From contig CBDEVW010000003.1 in assembly GCA_965243755.1 (NCBI GenBank), positions 186,001 to 250,000 on the forward strand: 64,000 bases of DNA, given 5' to 3'. The position numbers were made by a program, and so were the translations under genes. Below the pieces are notes generated by a model, which was not told the DNA's origin, did not search any database, and saw only the letters and a list, made by a program, of their open reading frames with translations. This stretch comes from JANSWY01 sp965243755. Lineage in GTDB: Bacteria; Bacteroidota; Bacteroidia; Cytophagales; Cyclobacteriaceae. Positions 1-8,773 of this stretch are shown here, one piece after another; positions within the stretch are counted from its first letter, which is position 1, and the number at the start of each line of letters is the position of its first letter.

Positions 1-1960
1 AAATGGCACCTCCTGCTCCGGCAGATGCTGAAATGGTGTATGTAGGTCCGGTGGGACCCGGTTCCTTGCCGCCCACCAACACGCCATCATCATAGATCGG
101 AATGTTTTCTATCAGTTGTACCGATGAAGTCAACTCCGAACCAGACCAGTCGTTGGAAAGATCGAAGGGTACGCCTGAGGCTACCTGGATCTGAATTTGG
201 GCCTCTTTGGCATTGTGACTGTAACCCGCAGGTGCAATGAGCACATCAGGGTCAAATTGTACTTCTACATAATAGATGTTGGCGGCAGCATCCCACACAA
301 ATGGTCCGCTCAACGAGGCACCTCCCTCACCAAATCCAAGGGAGATGTTGTAATCATTAATGGTAAAACCTGCTGCTACAGTCTCACTGATGTCCATGTA
401 ATACCTTACCGATGGGCCGGTCAGGGCTCTTGCAGGCCATGCGGAATAGTTGCTTACGTCCATAGAGATGGTAGCACTCGTGGCATTGGAGCTATTGAGT
501 TTGGAGTTGGCAAAGATTTCAGCCCTGGTGGGTACTTCGTCCACTGGGAAGTTGGCCAGAGGTGTACCTCCATACTCCTGCACCATTCTGGCAATGGCTC
601 CCTGAAAACAGGCATTGTAGTCAACAGCGACTTCATTTTCCTGATAGTCGGAAGTTTCGTCCGTATGCTGGTCATCTGCAGCACCAGGTCCGCCTACCAA
701 TGCCCCATAAAGCGTGTGAGTCGCCGGTACGGGATTGCCCCGGTCTGTTCCCTCCCATGAGCCGTGTACCGTGCGGTGGTGAGGGTTCTTTGGTGGGTTA
801 TTTCCAAATCCTATGACATAACTTCTGTTGGAAGGATTGTCACCAAGGATATAATTGATCTGTCCCTCTGCAAAAGCAATGTATTTATTCTTATTTGGAG
901 TTGGTACCTTATCGGCATAGATGAAGGCAGTGAGTGCCGCATTGGCGGAATGTCTTAACGATCCCCATTGAAACAACCAAGCCTGTCCTCCAGGAGAATA
1001 AGTAATGTCATCCGACCAGTAGTCCAGGTGTCTCTCCGCATCATTTTTATACTTCTGGTCACCAGTAAGCTGAGAAAGAATGACGAAGCTGCCATAAGAC
1101 TTGTCTTCCCAAACCAGGCTCCAAAGGAAATCCACCGGCTGGCCCTGGGGATTGGTCATCATATTGTCATATTCGGCTTCTGCTTTGTTCAGGTATTGCA
1201 CATCTCCTGTGGCCTTGTACAACCATAGGGCACCCCATACCAGTTCGTCATAATAGTTGCCTGATGGATAGCAGCAACCTGCCGGAATGGGATCTGTATA
1301 AAAGCCACGATACTGATCACCAAAATCATACAGTGAGATGGCGTGATTCAGCAATTCTGCACTGTAAGCCGGATCACTGTCCTGAAAGATGATACTGGCA
1401 GACGCCAAAGCCGCAGCAGTTTCACAAACCACTTCCGTCCCTGGATTGGCAGCAGTCACTCTGTAAGCCTGGCGTGTGGTGAACAATTCTGTTAACTCAG
1501 CTGCCGCCCAAAGTGAGTGGTCGGTGGACTTATCAGAAACCTGTGCGACAAACTCTGTGGGCCCGGTATGGCATTTGATGAAATAATCAGTAACCCATTT
1601 GATGTTTCTTTTGAATATTTCATCCTGCCCGGTTTGTTCATAAGCTTGCTGGTACTCGAGAAAACCCCAATTGAGGGCCGTCACAGTAAAGGCCATTGGG
1701 AACCCAAACTTGATGTGATCCCCGGCATCATGCCATCCCCCGGAAAGGTCGATTCCTTCCAGGTGACCGTCCATGGTGTTGGCATCTCCTCTCCAGGAAA
1801 CCCGGTTCCACTCCGGGAGCGTTCCAGATTGTTGTGCCTCATAAAAGAATAGTGATTTTTGAAGAACTTCAGCGTAATTGTAATGTTGTGCTTTGCTCCC
1901 AAATCCTAAAATCAGGAGCAGCAGAAAGGTCATTGCCCTTCCATAAATAGTGATCTTCAT
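1..1960 (-). CDS. GH9 endoglucanase with C-terminal CBM3c-like module (partial, C-terminus beyond left edge)
   Basis: Secreted cellulase-type glycoside hydrolase of family 9. About 653 codons are visible without an interruption. A signal peptide (about residues 1-25, ending SKAQ) is followed by the GH9 (alpha/alpha)6 domain. It carries the nucleophile-side motif GGWHDAGDH (aspartates near 78 and 81), the HHRTVHGSW substrate-binding stretch, and the acid/base region YQENEVAVDYN with the catalytic glutamate near residue 443. From about residue 470 a beta-sandwich resembling CBM3c follows (SVRYYMDISE, then DWSGSELT), as in processive GH9 endoglucanases. The reading frame is open to the left edge, so further modules or a T9SS sorting domain may lie outside. 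ATG at 1960 was chosen because it gives a clean signal peptide and sits about 33 nt from a good promoter. The gene lies directly downstream of an HTCS-type regulator on the same strand, its likely controller. Family assignment is firm; substrate (cellulose or mixed-linkage glucan) is inferred. Confidence 0.93.
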   Translation of the reverse strand, partial: MKITIYGRAMTFLLLLILGFGSKAQHYNYAEVLQKSLFFYEAQQSGTLPEWNRVSWRGDANTMDGHLEGIDLSGGWHDAGDHIKFGFPMAFTVTALNWGFLEYQQAYEQTGQDEIFKRNIKWVTDYFIKCHTGPTEFVAQVSDKSTDHSLWAAAELTELFTTRQAYRVTAANPGTEVVCETAAALASASIIFQDSDPAYSAELLNHAISLYDFGDQYRGFYTDPIPAGCCYPSGNYYDELVWGALWLYKATGDVQYLNKAEAEYDNMMTNPQGQPVDFLWSLVWEDKSYGSFVILSQLTGDQKYKNDAERHLDYWSDDITYSPGGQAWLFQWGSLRHSANAALTAFIYADKVPTPNKNKYIAFAEGQINYILGDNPSNRSYVIGFGNNPPKNPHHRTVHGSWEGTDRGNPVPATHTLYGALVGGPGAADDQHTDETSDYQENEVAVDYNACFQGAIARMVQEYGGTPLANFPVDEVPTRAEIFANSKLNSSNATSATISMDVSNYSAWPARALTGPSVRYYMDISETVAAGFTINDYNISLGFGEGGASLSGPFVWDAAANIYYVEVQFDPDVLIAPAGYSHNAKEAQIQIQVASGVPFDLSNDWSGSELTSSVQLIENIPIYDDGVLVGGKEPGPTGPTYTISASAGAGGAI

Positions 1961-1999
1961 TTGAATGATATTTTTTGGTTTAGGTAAAAAACTAACACT

Positions 2000-2027
2000 C
2001 AAATGTATCACCTCAACAAGGCTTCAA
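2000..2027 (-). promoter_or_regulatory. Bacteroidota-type promoter of the GH9 gene
   Basis: On the minus strand a TTG (2027-2025) is followed after exactly 17 nt by TACATTTG (2007-2000). This matches the Bacteroidota primary-sigma consensus TTG-N17-23-TAnnTTTG. It lies about 40 nt upstream of the GH9 start codon, so transcription would begin near 1993 and the gene would have its own promoter rather than depend on the regulator gene upstream. Confidence 0.65.
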
Positions 2028-2058
2028 TTTCGACTAAAATGTCATTTCATTGGACTAG

Positions 2059-2076
2059 AATAGCACTTGTACTATT
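2059..2076. promoter_or_regulatory. 18-bp near-palindrome upstream of the GH9 promoter
   Basis: AATAG (2059-2063) and CTATT (2072-2076) form an inverted repeat, with AC/GT continuing the dyad inside and one mismatched pair. It lies about 32 bp upstream of the -33 element of the GH9 promoter, where an activator would be expected to bind. A role as the site of the adjacent AraC-type regulator is inferred from position only. Confidence 0.35.
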
Positions 2077-2107
2077 GTCTCACTGGTAGGAATAATGTCT
2101 ATGAACA

Positions 2108-5100
2108 CTAGGTGGATTGCATGAATTCGGTGGGAGATTTGCCATAGATTTCCCTGAAGCATTTGGTAAAGTAACCAGGGTCGCTAAATCCAACAGAATA
2201 GGCAACTTCAGAGATGGACAACTCCGATTCTCCCAATAATTCAAGGGCCTTTCCCAGCCTTTTATTTCGTATTAGAATGCTGACCGACAAGTTCAATTCA
2301 TGCCTTACTTTCTTATACAATTGGGATCGGCTAAGGTTCATGTGTTCTGCCAGTTCGTCCGGACCAAATGCATCATTGCTCAGATGTTTTTCTATGACTT
2401 CATTCAGTTGTTTTACAAATGCATTATCGGGCTCCATGCCTTCCCCTGAGCGATCAACGAAAAAATGCTCTTCTTCCAACTCCGAGTTTACACATGATTC
2501 GAAATCCTTTAGTTGTTCTTTGAGGTCCAAAACCGGGCTAACCTGGCAATGTTCATACACCAATTGATCTACAGGAATCCAAATGGTGTATTGTCTGTTG
2601 GTTTGTGTCTCCTTATAACTAAAGTCTCCCCAGTGTGAGGTCACCACCTGCTCCACAAAAGCAGTCACAAAGTTCTGATCCGAGTTACTTTCATCATTCC
2701 AGTTGCGACGCTGGAGACCTGATGCCTGGTGGCTAATGCTAATCCGGGCATTTCGCGAAAGGGACCGGGACATGAGTTTATCCGGTACTTCTCGGGCATT
2801 GCTTTCATAGATTTCGAGGCTTACCAGCACCTCGTCACCGGGACTGGATTGTTTGAAAAGATGAGTCAGCAGGCTATAGAAGATCTTTTCCAGTTTGATA
2901 AGGTCAAAATGGACTTCAGCTTTGCCTATGTTGCACTGAAAACTAAAATCAAGGTGCCTTTTGTCGGCCTGGTAGATGAATGCATCGGTAAGTGACCGGC
3001 AGTACTGCACCATATCGTAGGCCGAAATCACCAAACTGGCTGAATCTGACCCAAAGCCCGAAATGTCGTTCAACTGATCGATCATACGGTGAAGTTTCCT
3101 GGTATTTCTGCTAATCAGTTTGTAGTATGTAAGCCTGGCATTGGGCGAGATGTTTTCATTTTCATTGATGAGTTTCCTTAATGGGTTTCGGATCATATCA
3201 AACGGACCCTTCAGTGCACCGGCAACTTCCGAGTAAAACTTCACTTTCAAGGCATCCAGCTCAGCAGAGAGCCTGGTCTGGTTGGCCTCCCAAAGATGCT
3301 GAATTCGTTTCCGCTCCCTGCGTATGAGGATTTTCCTGTATGCAAGCAACCCTATCACACCCAGCATCACATAGATGGCATAAGCCGTATAGGTCAACCA
3401 AAAAGGTGGTTTGATGGTAAAGGTGATCATAGGTTGTGGAGGGTGCCAATCGAAATTTTCGACAGAAGCTTTCAACATAAAAGTATAACTCCCTGCAGGA
3501 AGGTTGGTATAGGCCGCCTGCCTTTTGTTGCCCACTTCAAACCATTGCTCATCAAATCCTTCCAGTTTATAGGCATACTTCAGGCGGTTGGCCTTTTCAA
3601 AATTGATACCGGTGTACTCGAAGGTGATAGAATTCTGATGATGGCTGAGCGCTGCTCCAGATAAAAGGTTTTGGGTGTTGTTGTTGATTTTGACGTCTGT
3701 AAGAATGAGTGGAATTGCAATAGAATCTACTGTGAGGTCATCGGGATCAAACGTAAGTAGTCCGTGAGAGCCTCCTACAAACACCTGTCCCCCGCCAGAT
3801 GTCATGGCACCAGGAAAAAACTCATTGCCCTCAAACGCATCGGACTCTCTGAATGTATTAATTTCCAGGGTTTTAGCGTCCAGCCTGGTTAACCCTGATT
3901 TTGATGCCACCCATAATCCATCATTATGATCATATTGGATTCCGGTAATGACATTCTCCAACAATCCATCTGCCACGGTCAGTACCTGAAATGATTCACT
4001 GGCCTGATCGAATAAGTTTAGACCACTCTCCGTCCCTACCCACATAGTGCCTGGAGCCGCTGGAGTCAGGACCCGTACCTTGTCGTGACTGATAAGACTA
4101 TTCCTTTTTCCATAGGATCGGAATGAATGCTTCTGAGGAGAAAAAATGGTAATGCCTGCTACACTGGCAATCCAGAGTTCACCATCGTCATCAAAGGCCA
4201 GGTCGTACACCCAGTTATCACTTAGTGAATGCTCCCAGTTGAGATAATCTGCATAATATCGGGTTGCTTTTCTGGTTTCCGGATTGAATTGGTTGATGCC
4301 ACCTCCATGGACCGCAAGCCAGAGGTTTCCAGACTCATCTTCTGCAATTCCCCGAATGTCATTACCGGAAATGGTCCGTGCATCCTGTGGGTGGTGCCTG
4401 TAAGTTTCAAAATCATTGGTCTCGGGCCTGAATCGCTGGAGTCCTCCCTCGTAAGTCCCAAACCACAATCTTCCCTTACTGTCTTCAAATATTGAAAATA
4501 CTGTACCTTTTCCCAGGGAATAGGGATCTTCCGGGTCATATTCAAAATGCATGGCCTGTGACGAGCCTCTTTTCACCAAATCCACGCCTGAAGTGTAGTA
4601 ACCCACCCACAGGTTGCCATGAGAATCATAATGTATTTTTGACACACTGTTTTTTGTCAACTGAACCGGACTGGAAGGTCTGCTGGAGTAGGTGGTGAAT
4701 GGTATGTCCTGAAGGATCTGATTGACTCCTCCCTGCACGATACCAATCCACGTGTTTTGCTGATTGTCTTCAAATATTGCAGATACATCATGAGTGGCCA
4801 CTCCCCATTCATTGGTTGGGTCAATCACATGTTTCTGAAAGTGGGTTTCATTTTTCTTTTTGCGGTAAAGCCCTGAATTATCTCCGACCCATATATTCTC
4901 CTGGTGATCCTTGTAGATGGTTTGGATACAGCCCGGTGTGCCAGACAATTGTACCTCAGCAATCTGCTCCCCTTTGATCTGGTAAAAACTACCATCTTTA
5001 AACCCAATCCATAAGGCCTCCTGATCAACCAACAGATCGCCCACTTCCTGACTGGACTTATTGATTTTATCAAGTACATGGTGATAGGATTTAAGATAGT

Positions 5101-5908
5101 TGGTATTCGGATTAAAATAGCTGAGCCCGTTGGACTCATAACCAATCCACAAATTACCCATGTTGTCTGGTTCGAGTACACGAATGTGCTCGGCATTTCT
5201 TTTCACATTGGCACTTCTTAATATCTGATCACCATATTGTTGGACCTGGTCGGGGGTCAGCAATGCCTGCAGCGCTTTGATGAGCTGACTTTCGTTGTGA
5301 AAAACGGAATCCATTATTTCTCTAACCGTTTCCACTACTTCATGGTCCACTCCCTGGTTTTTAAGTTTTTGCAGGGACCGACTTTCCAACAGATAACTGG
5401 CTTCAAAAAAGTACCTTTTGAAATCGTTTGATGCTCGTTGATAAAGGTTCAGCCCCAGTATGGTTCCGACCCAAAGGTTTCTATTAGCGTCCTCGGTGAT
5501 GGACGTAACAAACTCATGGCTCAATGCATTTTGATCGTAAAACGAAGGTCTGTACTTCTCAAAAGCCTGTGAGTCCCGGAGATACCTCATCAACCCCGAA
5601 TTCTCAGTACCAATCCACAGTGTACCCTGTTGATCAACATATAAAGAAGTAATGTGATTGTCGCTAATGCTGGTGGAGTCTCTGGGATCGTTTTTGAAGA
5701 TATGAAACTCATAGCCATCAAACCGGTTGAGGCCATCGGTGGTGCCAATCCATAAATACCCATCGGGAGTCTGGGCAAAAGAGGTGACGTGATTGCTGGA
5801 CAGACCTTCCCTCTTGGTGAATCGTCTGAAGTTGAGGTCTGAGACCTGGGCAACAGAGATACAGGCAATGAGCGTCATTGCAAGACCGCAGAATATAGGT
5901 TTAGACAT
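2108..5908 (-). CDS. HTCS-like transmembrane regulator: Reg_prop propeller, Y_Y_Y, degenerate kinase, AraC-type DNA-binding domain
   Basis: A 1266-residue hybrid two-component-type sensor/regulator. In order: signal peptide (1-20); two seven-bladed propellers of Reg_prop repeats with recurring WIGT/LWIG motifs (about 25-760); Y_Y_Y domain (about 770-835); one membrane segment (about 838-860); a DHp/ATPase-like cytoplasmic part (about 880-1110); and a C-terminal AraC helix-turn-helix (about 1160-1262, ending FREIYGKSPTEF). Family members usually have a phospho-acceptor histidine in a SHEFRTPL motif, an ATP-binding N-box and a receiver domain. Here the equivalent stretch reads VAGALKGPFD with no histidine, the N-box asparagine is absent, and no receiver lies between the ATPase-like region and the HTH. 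It is probably a one-component membrane regulator that binds an oligosaccharide in the periplasm and controls the neighbouring GH9 gene directly. The architecture is clear; loss of phosphotransfer is an inference from missing residues. Confidence 0.9.
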   Translation of the reverse strand: MSKPIFCGLAMTLIACISVAQVSDLNFRRFTKREGLSSNHVTSFAQTPDGYLWIGTTDGLNRFDGYEFHIFKNDPRDSTSISDNHITSLYVDQQGTLWIGTENSGLMRYLRDSQAFEKYRPSFYDQNALSHEFVTSITEDANRNLWVGTILGLNLYQRASNDFKRYFFEASYLLESRSLQKLKNQGVDHEVVETVREIMDSVFHNESQLIKALQALLTPDQVQQYGDQILRSANVKRNAEHIRVLEPDNMGNLWIGYESNGLSYFNPNTNYLKSYHHVLDKINKSSQEVGDLLVDQEALWIGFKDGSFYQIKGEQIAEVQLSGTPGCIQTIYKDHQENIWVGDNSGLYRKKKNETHFQKHVIDPTNEWGVATHDVSAIFEDNQQNTWIGIVQGGVNQILQDIPFTTYSSRPSSPVQLTKNSVSKIHYDSHGNLWVGYYTSGVDLVKRGSSQAMHFEYDPEDPYSLGKGTVFSIFEDSKGRLWFGTYEGGLQRFRPETNDFETYRHHPQDARTISGNDIRGIAEDESGNLWLAVHGGGINQFNPETRKATRYYADYLNWEHSLSDNWVYDLAFDDDGELWIASVAGITIFSPQKHSFRSYGKRNSLISHDKVRVLTPAAPGTMWVGTESGLNLFDQASESFQVLTVADGLLENVITGIQYDHNDGLWVASKSGLTRLDAKTLEINTFRESDAFEGNEFFPGAMTSGGGQVFVGGSHGLLTFDPDDLTVDSIAIPLILTDVKINNNTQNLLSGAALSHHQNSITFEYTGINFEKANRLKYAYKLEGFDEQWFEVGNKRQAAYTNLPAGSYTFMLKASVENFDWHPPQPMITFTIKPPFWLTYTAYAIYVMLGVIGLLAYRKILIRRERKRIQHLWEANQTRLSAELDALKVKFYSEVAGALKGPFDMIRNPLRKLINENENISPNARLTYYKLISRNTRKLHRMIDQLNDISGFGSDSASLVISAYDMVQYCRSLTDAFIYQADKRHLDFSFQCNIGKAEVHFDLIKLEKIFYSLLTHLFKQSSPGDEVLVSLEIYESNAREVPDKLMSRSLSRNARISISHQASGLQRRNWNDESNSDQNFVTAFVEQVVTSHWGDFSYKETQTNRQYTIWIPVDQLVYEHCQVSPVLDLKEQLKDFESCVNSELEEEHFFVDRSGEGMEPDNAFVKQLNEVIEKHLSNDAFGPDELAEHMNLSRSQLYKKVRHELNLSVSILIRNKRLGKALELLGESELSISEVAYSVGFSDPGYFTKCFREIYGKSPTEFMQST

Positions 5909-6031
5909 AATAAGTTATCCAACAATACTGGCATTCAATATAGCCATATTGCGAATAACTGTTCTATAGAAATGATTCATGAGTGGTGGGTAAATGGTTC
6001 TATTGTCGGACCTGTCCCTGAAATTTTGACA

Positions 6032-6478
6032 TCACTGATTGTTCAGGTGTTTCTCAAGGCCATTTAACCCACTTTCCAGAGTGGCCATCATTTTTCCTTT
6101 CATCAATCCGCTCAACCAACCCATTGGAGGTTTCATGCGATACCAGAATTCCTGGGTGATCAGGGTGTTGTCTCCCTCCTGCTGAAAGGTAAACTTACTC
6201 TCAAGAAAACCCATTGGTACGGAGGTTTCTATAAATTTAAGCTTAAAAGACTTTTGGTCTTCCCATTCGATGATCTCTTCTTTGATGTAACCTTTAGGAT
6301 TGAAATCGCAATGCCTTTGGGTTCCCACCCCTTCCCTTTGCTCAGTTTCGAATCTTGACGCTTTGATCTCCGGATTGTAATCAGCTACATTGCCAAAGCC
6401 CAGTGCCACAGTTTCCCAAACCTTTTGGAGGGGATGTGGAATTTGTTTCTTTACCTGGAGGTATACTGGTTTCCCCAT
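6032..6478 (-). CDS. SRPBCC-fold protein (START/polyketide-cyclase-like)
   Basis: A 148-residue cytosolic protein with the SRPBCC helix-grip pattern. It opens with a strand and a short helix (YLQVKKQIPHPLQKVWETV), has a long antiparallel sheet in the middle (TLITQEFWYRMKP) and ends with a long amphipathic helix (MMATLESGLNGLEKHL). Such proteins bind a small hydrophobic ligand or act as cyclase/dehydratase-like enzymes; nothing here fixes the ligand. It has no signal peptide. It follows the methyltransferase gene by about 60 nt on the same strand and may be transcribed with it. Confidence 0.7.
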   Translation of the reverse strand: MGKPVYLQVKKQIPHPLQKVWETVALGFGNVADYNPEIKASRFETEQREGVGTQRHCDFNPKGYIKEEIIEWEDQKSFKLKFIETSVPMGFLESKFTFQQEGDNTLITQEFWYRMKPPMGWLSGLMKGKMMATLESGLNGLEKHLNNQ

Positions 6479-6540
6479 AGTTTCAATTGATTGCTAATCG
6501 AATAAGTTATGATATTCAAAGCCAACAACCAATAGTTTTA

Positions 6541-7281
6541 CTACTTTTTCAAAAGCAGGGTCACGCATTGTAATTCATTTTCCAGTTCGTGGCATTCTTC
6601 TGCTTGTTCTGCCATAAACTCATCAAGGATCATAGTCATATGAGGGTGCCGCAACCTGAGCTCTTCCACCCTGTAGTTCATCAACTCAGTATTGCGGGCA
6701 TTGGTCGCTCTTAACTCACTGGCATCCCATTTAATCATATTCACCAATTGCAATCCGCTATCTTTCACCTGCTGATCAAACTCTTTTTGATTGGGAAAAT
6801 CCTGGTTGTTGGAAGAGAGGCTATAAACCGATTCAAAAACCAGCCACTTGCTTGGAGTGACAGGTTTGGTGACCATTGCAATGGAGGATCTGACATCTCC
6901 AAACACCTCAGAATCATGTCCATAGATCACCAGGTCACAATTAGCATATTGATCAACAGCTTCAGTAATATCACCTACTTTAAATTCCAATGAACCGATG
7001 TTGAATTTTGCTGCATAGTGATTCGCTGATTCGATATAAGCTGGCACTATATCTATTCCCGTGCCTTTGAAAGATAGATGCTGGTTCAAACGGACCAGCA
7101 CCTCTCCTTTGCCACACCCCAGATCGAGGACATGATTTAACTCATCTGATGGAATGTGTTTAGATACCAGATCAATAATGCATTGAGAATTGCTGCCCAG
7201 GCTCCAGAGATCCTGGTGGATATAGGACAGGTATGGAAATATCTCCTCGGAGGCACTTAAAGAATCTAACAGATTGCTCAT
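6541..7281 (-). CDS. Class I SAM-dependent methyltransferase
   Basis: A 246-residue cytosolic enzyme. The S-adenosylmethionine-binding motif I is clear (HVLDLGCGKGEVLVRL, around residues 50-66), followed by an acidic end to strand beta2 (GTGIDIVPAY) and a motif near GDITEAVDQYANCDLVIYGHDSEVF. The N-terminus lacks membrane or export signals. The start codon overlaps the stop of the upstream membrane-protein gene by 4 nt, so the two are probably translationally coupled. The methyl acceptor cannot be told from sequence; the fold and cofactor are confident. Confidence 0.75.
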   Translation of the reverse strand: MSNLLDSLSASEEIFPYLSYIHQDLWSLGSNSQCIIDLVSKHIPSDELNHVLDLGCGKGEVLVRLNQHLSFKGTGIDIVPAYIESANHYAAKFNIGSLEFKVGDITEAVDQYANCDLVIYGHDSEVFGDVRSSIAMVTKPVTPSKWLVFESVYSLSSNNQDFPNQKEFDQQVKDSGLQLVNMIKWDASELRATNARNTELMNYRVEELRLRHPHMTMILDEFMAEQAEECHELENELQCVTLLLKK

Positions 7282-7736
7282 TGAGTTGTGTTTTGCCTGA
7301 AGTTAAAGAAATTTTTCAAGTAACAGTGGTACACATAATTCCAGGGAATAATTAACAGATTAAACGTAACCCCTGCGACACACACCCAAAAGAAGGATTG
7401 TAAATACTCATCTACTACTCCGGCTTTCCAGGCGGGTAAATAGGTGCCAATGATCCATGCGCCTTTATACAGGAACTGCAGCATCAATATGGGAAGAAAT
7501 TGTAAGGGAAACCTGGCTCCAAGTAAATTCAGTAAAGAAAATGCTGCCCAGAAAGCAATTGTGACCCCAGTAAGGGTGTCCATTTGTGAGGTAGGAAACA
7601 GAATCTCCGACCAGTTTTCATATGCCAGGCCAATAAAATTAAGAAAGAAAAGGACTCTCATCACGTGGAGTCTCCATGAGGAAACATGAATTTCAGTAAT
7701 GCCGTCTGATACGGTTGTTGCTTTAATGTAAGTCAT
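7278..7736 (-). CDS. Small integral membrane protein, unknown function
   Basis: A 152-residue protein with about four hydrophobic helices (VLFFLNFIGLAY; TIAFWAAFSLLNLLGA; LPILMLQFLYKGAWIIGTY; FFWVCVAGVTFNLLIIPWNYV). The N-terminal 25 residues look cytosolic. No family motif was recognised. Its stop overlaps the methyltransferase start (ATGA type), so the pair forms a small operon. Confidence 0.6.
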   Translation of the reverse strand: MTYIKATTVSDGITEIHVSSWRLHVMRVLFFLNFIGLAYENWSEILFPTSQMDTLTGVTIAFWAAFSLLNLLGARFPLQFLPILMLQFLYKGAWIIGTYLPAWKAGVVDEYLQSFFWVCVAGVTFNLLIIPWNYVYHCYLKNFFNFRQNTTQ

Positions 7737-7806
7737 TGAGTTTAGCTTTTAAGTTTCTAACCATTGGTCAGATGCATAAATGAAAGCTAAAGTTGCATGG
7801 CCGGTA

Positions 7807-8160
7807 TTATGCTATGGGTAAGTTGTGTTGTTTCAGAAAGGATAACTTATCCCAGTACCCTCTTTGCGTTTTGATCTTGCCGGCTATAACATGAAAGAAA
7901 CCACAGCCTCTCAATCCCAATGGGTCCTTCCATTCCATGATGGCCCAATCACCATCTTCAAATATGTTTTCCACGATACAGGTCATTTCTGCCTGTGCAA
8001 ATTCCTGCCGGAACATGGCCTTTATGGCTGCTTTCCCGACAACAGGTTCATTAGCCACCTGGTGATTGATCGCATCATCATGATAAAATTCCGCCAGGGC
8101 CTCAGCATCTCCTTTGTTGAAGACTGCCACCCATTGTTTTACTAATTGTTTTGGTTTCAT
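7807..8160 (-). CDS. SnoaL/NTF2-like domain protein
   Basis: A 117-residue single-domain protein of the cone-shaped SnoaL/NTF2 fold. It starts with the characteristic helix (KQLVKQWVAVFNKGDAEAL) and the AEFYHDDAINHQV strand, and continues with an IVENIFEDGDWAIMEW sheet. Members are small-molecule isomerases, cyclases or ligand-binding proteins; the specific role is unknown. It is flanked by about 70 nt downstream and 117 nt upstream of non-coding sequence and is probably monocistronic. Confidence 0.7.
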   Translation of the reverse strand: MKPKQLVKQWVAVFNKGDAEALAEFYHDDAINHQVANEPVVGKAAIKAMFRQEFAQAEMTCIVENIFEDGDWAIMEWKDPLGLRGCGFFHVIAGKIKTQRGYWDKLSFLKQHNLPIA

Positions 8161-8206
8161 CTGTTGAATCCGTTAAAGTGTTGATAGAATCTATTCTAAG
8201 ATTGTA

Positions 8207-8248
8207 GCACAGAGTTACTCAGAGGTGGACAAAGTTACGCAGAGCGGT
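8207..8248. repeat. Two degenerate copies of a 21-bp repeat
   Basis: Two consecutive copies share the cores AGAGTTACTCAGAG and AAAGTTACGCAGAG with a period of about 21 bp, in the gap between the SnoaL-like and GNAT genes. No transposase or other mobile-element feature adjoins. It looks like a short intergenic repeat remnant. Confidence 0.45.
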
Positions 8249-8277
8249 TTGGTTCTTTCATTATGTATGTCGTTCCT

Positions 8278-8772
8278 TTAGTTCGAGTTTAACAAAGCAT
8301 ACCTATACTCATCCATCAATTGGTCATTTTTAAAAACGCCATTTCTAAAAACTCCCTCCAATTGAAATCCGCTTTTCTCCAATAAGCTTTGCGAGGCTTT
8401 GTTATTGGCAAATACTCCACAATACAATCTGACAAGATCCAGTTTATTGAAAGCATATGACACAATTTCCTTTATTGCTTGTGTCATAATCCCCTGATTC
8501 CAATATGGTTCCCCCAACCAATAGCCCATCTCTGCACTTTTCCTATACACATCCTGCTGGAGTGTCAGTGCAATTATACCGACTAACTTTCCTTCATGCT
8601 CAATGGCAAAAGTTGTCTGAGGGTTTTCCTCCTGGCAGGAATCAATAAAAGTCACCGCATCCGCTTTGTGGTAAGGGAATGGCACATAATCTCTCAGGTT
8701 GTCCCAGATCTTTTTATTGTTTAGTAATAATGCTATCTGATCAGCATCCTCGTTTTGTAGCTTTCTGAGCAT
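8278..8772 (-). CDS. GNAT N-acetyltransferase, RimJ/RimL type
   Basis: A 164-residue acetyl-CoA-dependent N-acetyltransferase. Visible features are the opening strand (MLRKLQNEDADQIALLL), the Y/F-rich YVPFPYHKADA segment typical of RimJ/RimL relatives, the GYWLGEPYWNQGIMTQAI acetyl-CoA-binding region (equivalent of the Q/RxxGxG/A loop), and the late LYCGVFANNKASQSLLEKSGF motif. An upstream in-frame start would add 17 unrelated hydrophobic residues and overlap the preceding gene by about 50 nt; ATG at 8772 instead leaves one base between the genes and matches where the family begins. The acceptor amine is unknown. Confidence 0.82.
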   Translation of the reverse strand: MLRKLQNEDADQIALLLNNKKIWDNLRDYVPFPYHKADAVTFIDSCQEENPQTTFAIEHEGKLVGIIALTLQQDVYRKSAEMGYWLGEPYWNQGIMTQAIKEIVSYAFNKLDLVRLYCGVFANNKASQSLLEKSGFQLEGVFRNGVFKNDQLMDEYRYALLNSN

Positions 8773-8773
8773 G

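Noticed and set aside
197..1852. Several plus-strand reading frames up to 187 codons
   Set aside because: They are shadows of the minus-strand GH9 gene, which is continuous from 1960 to the left edge with unmistakable family motifs.
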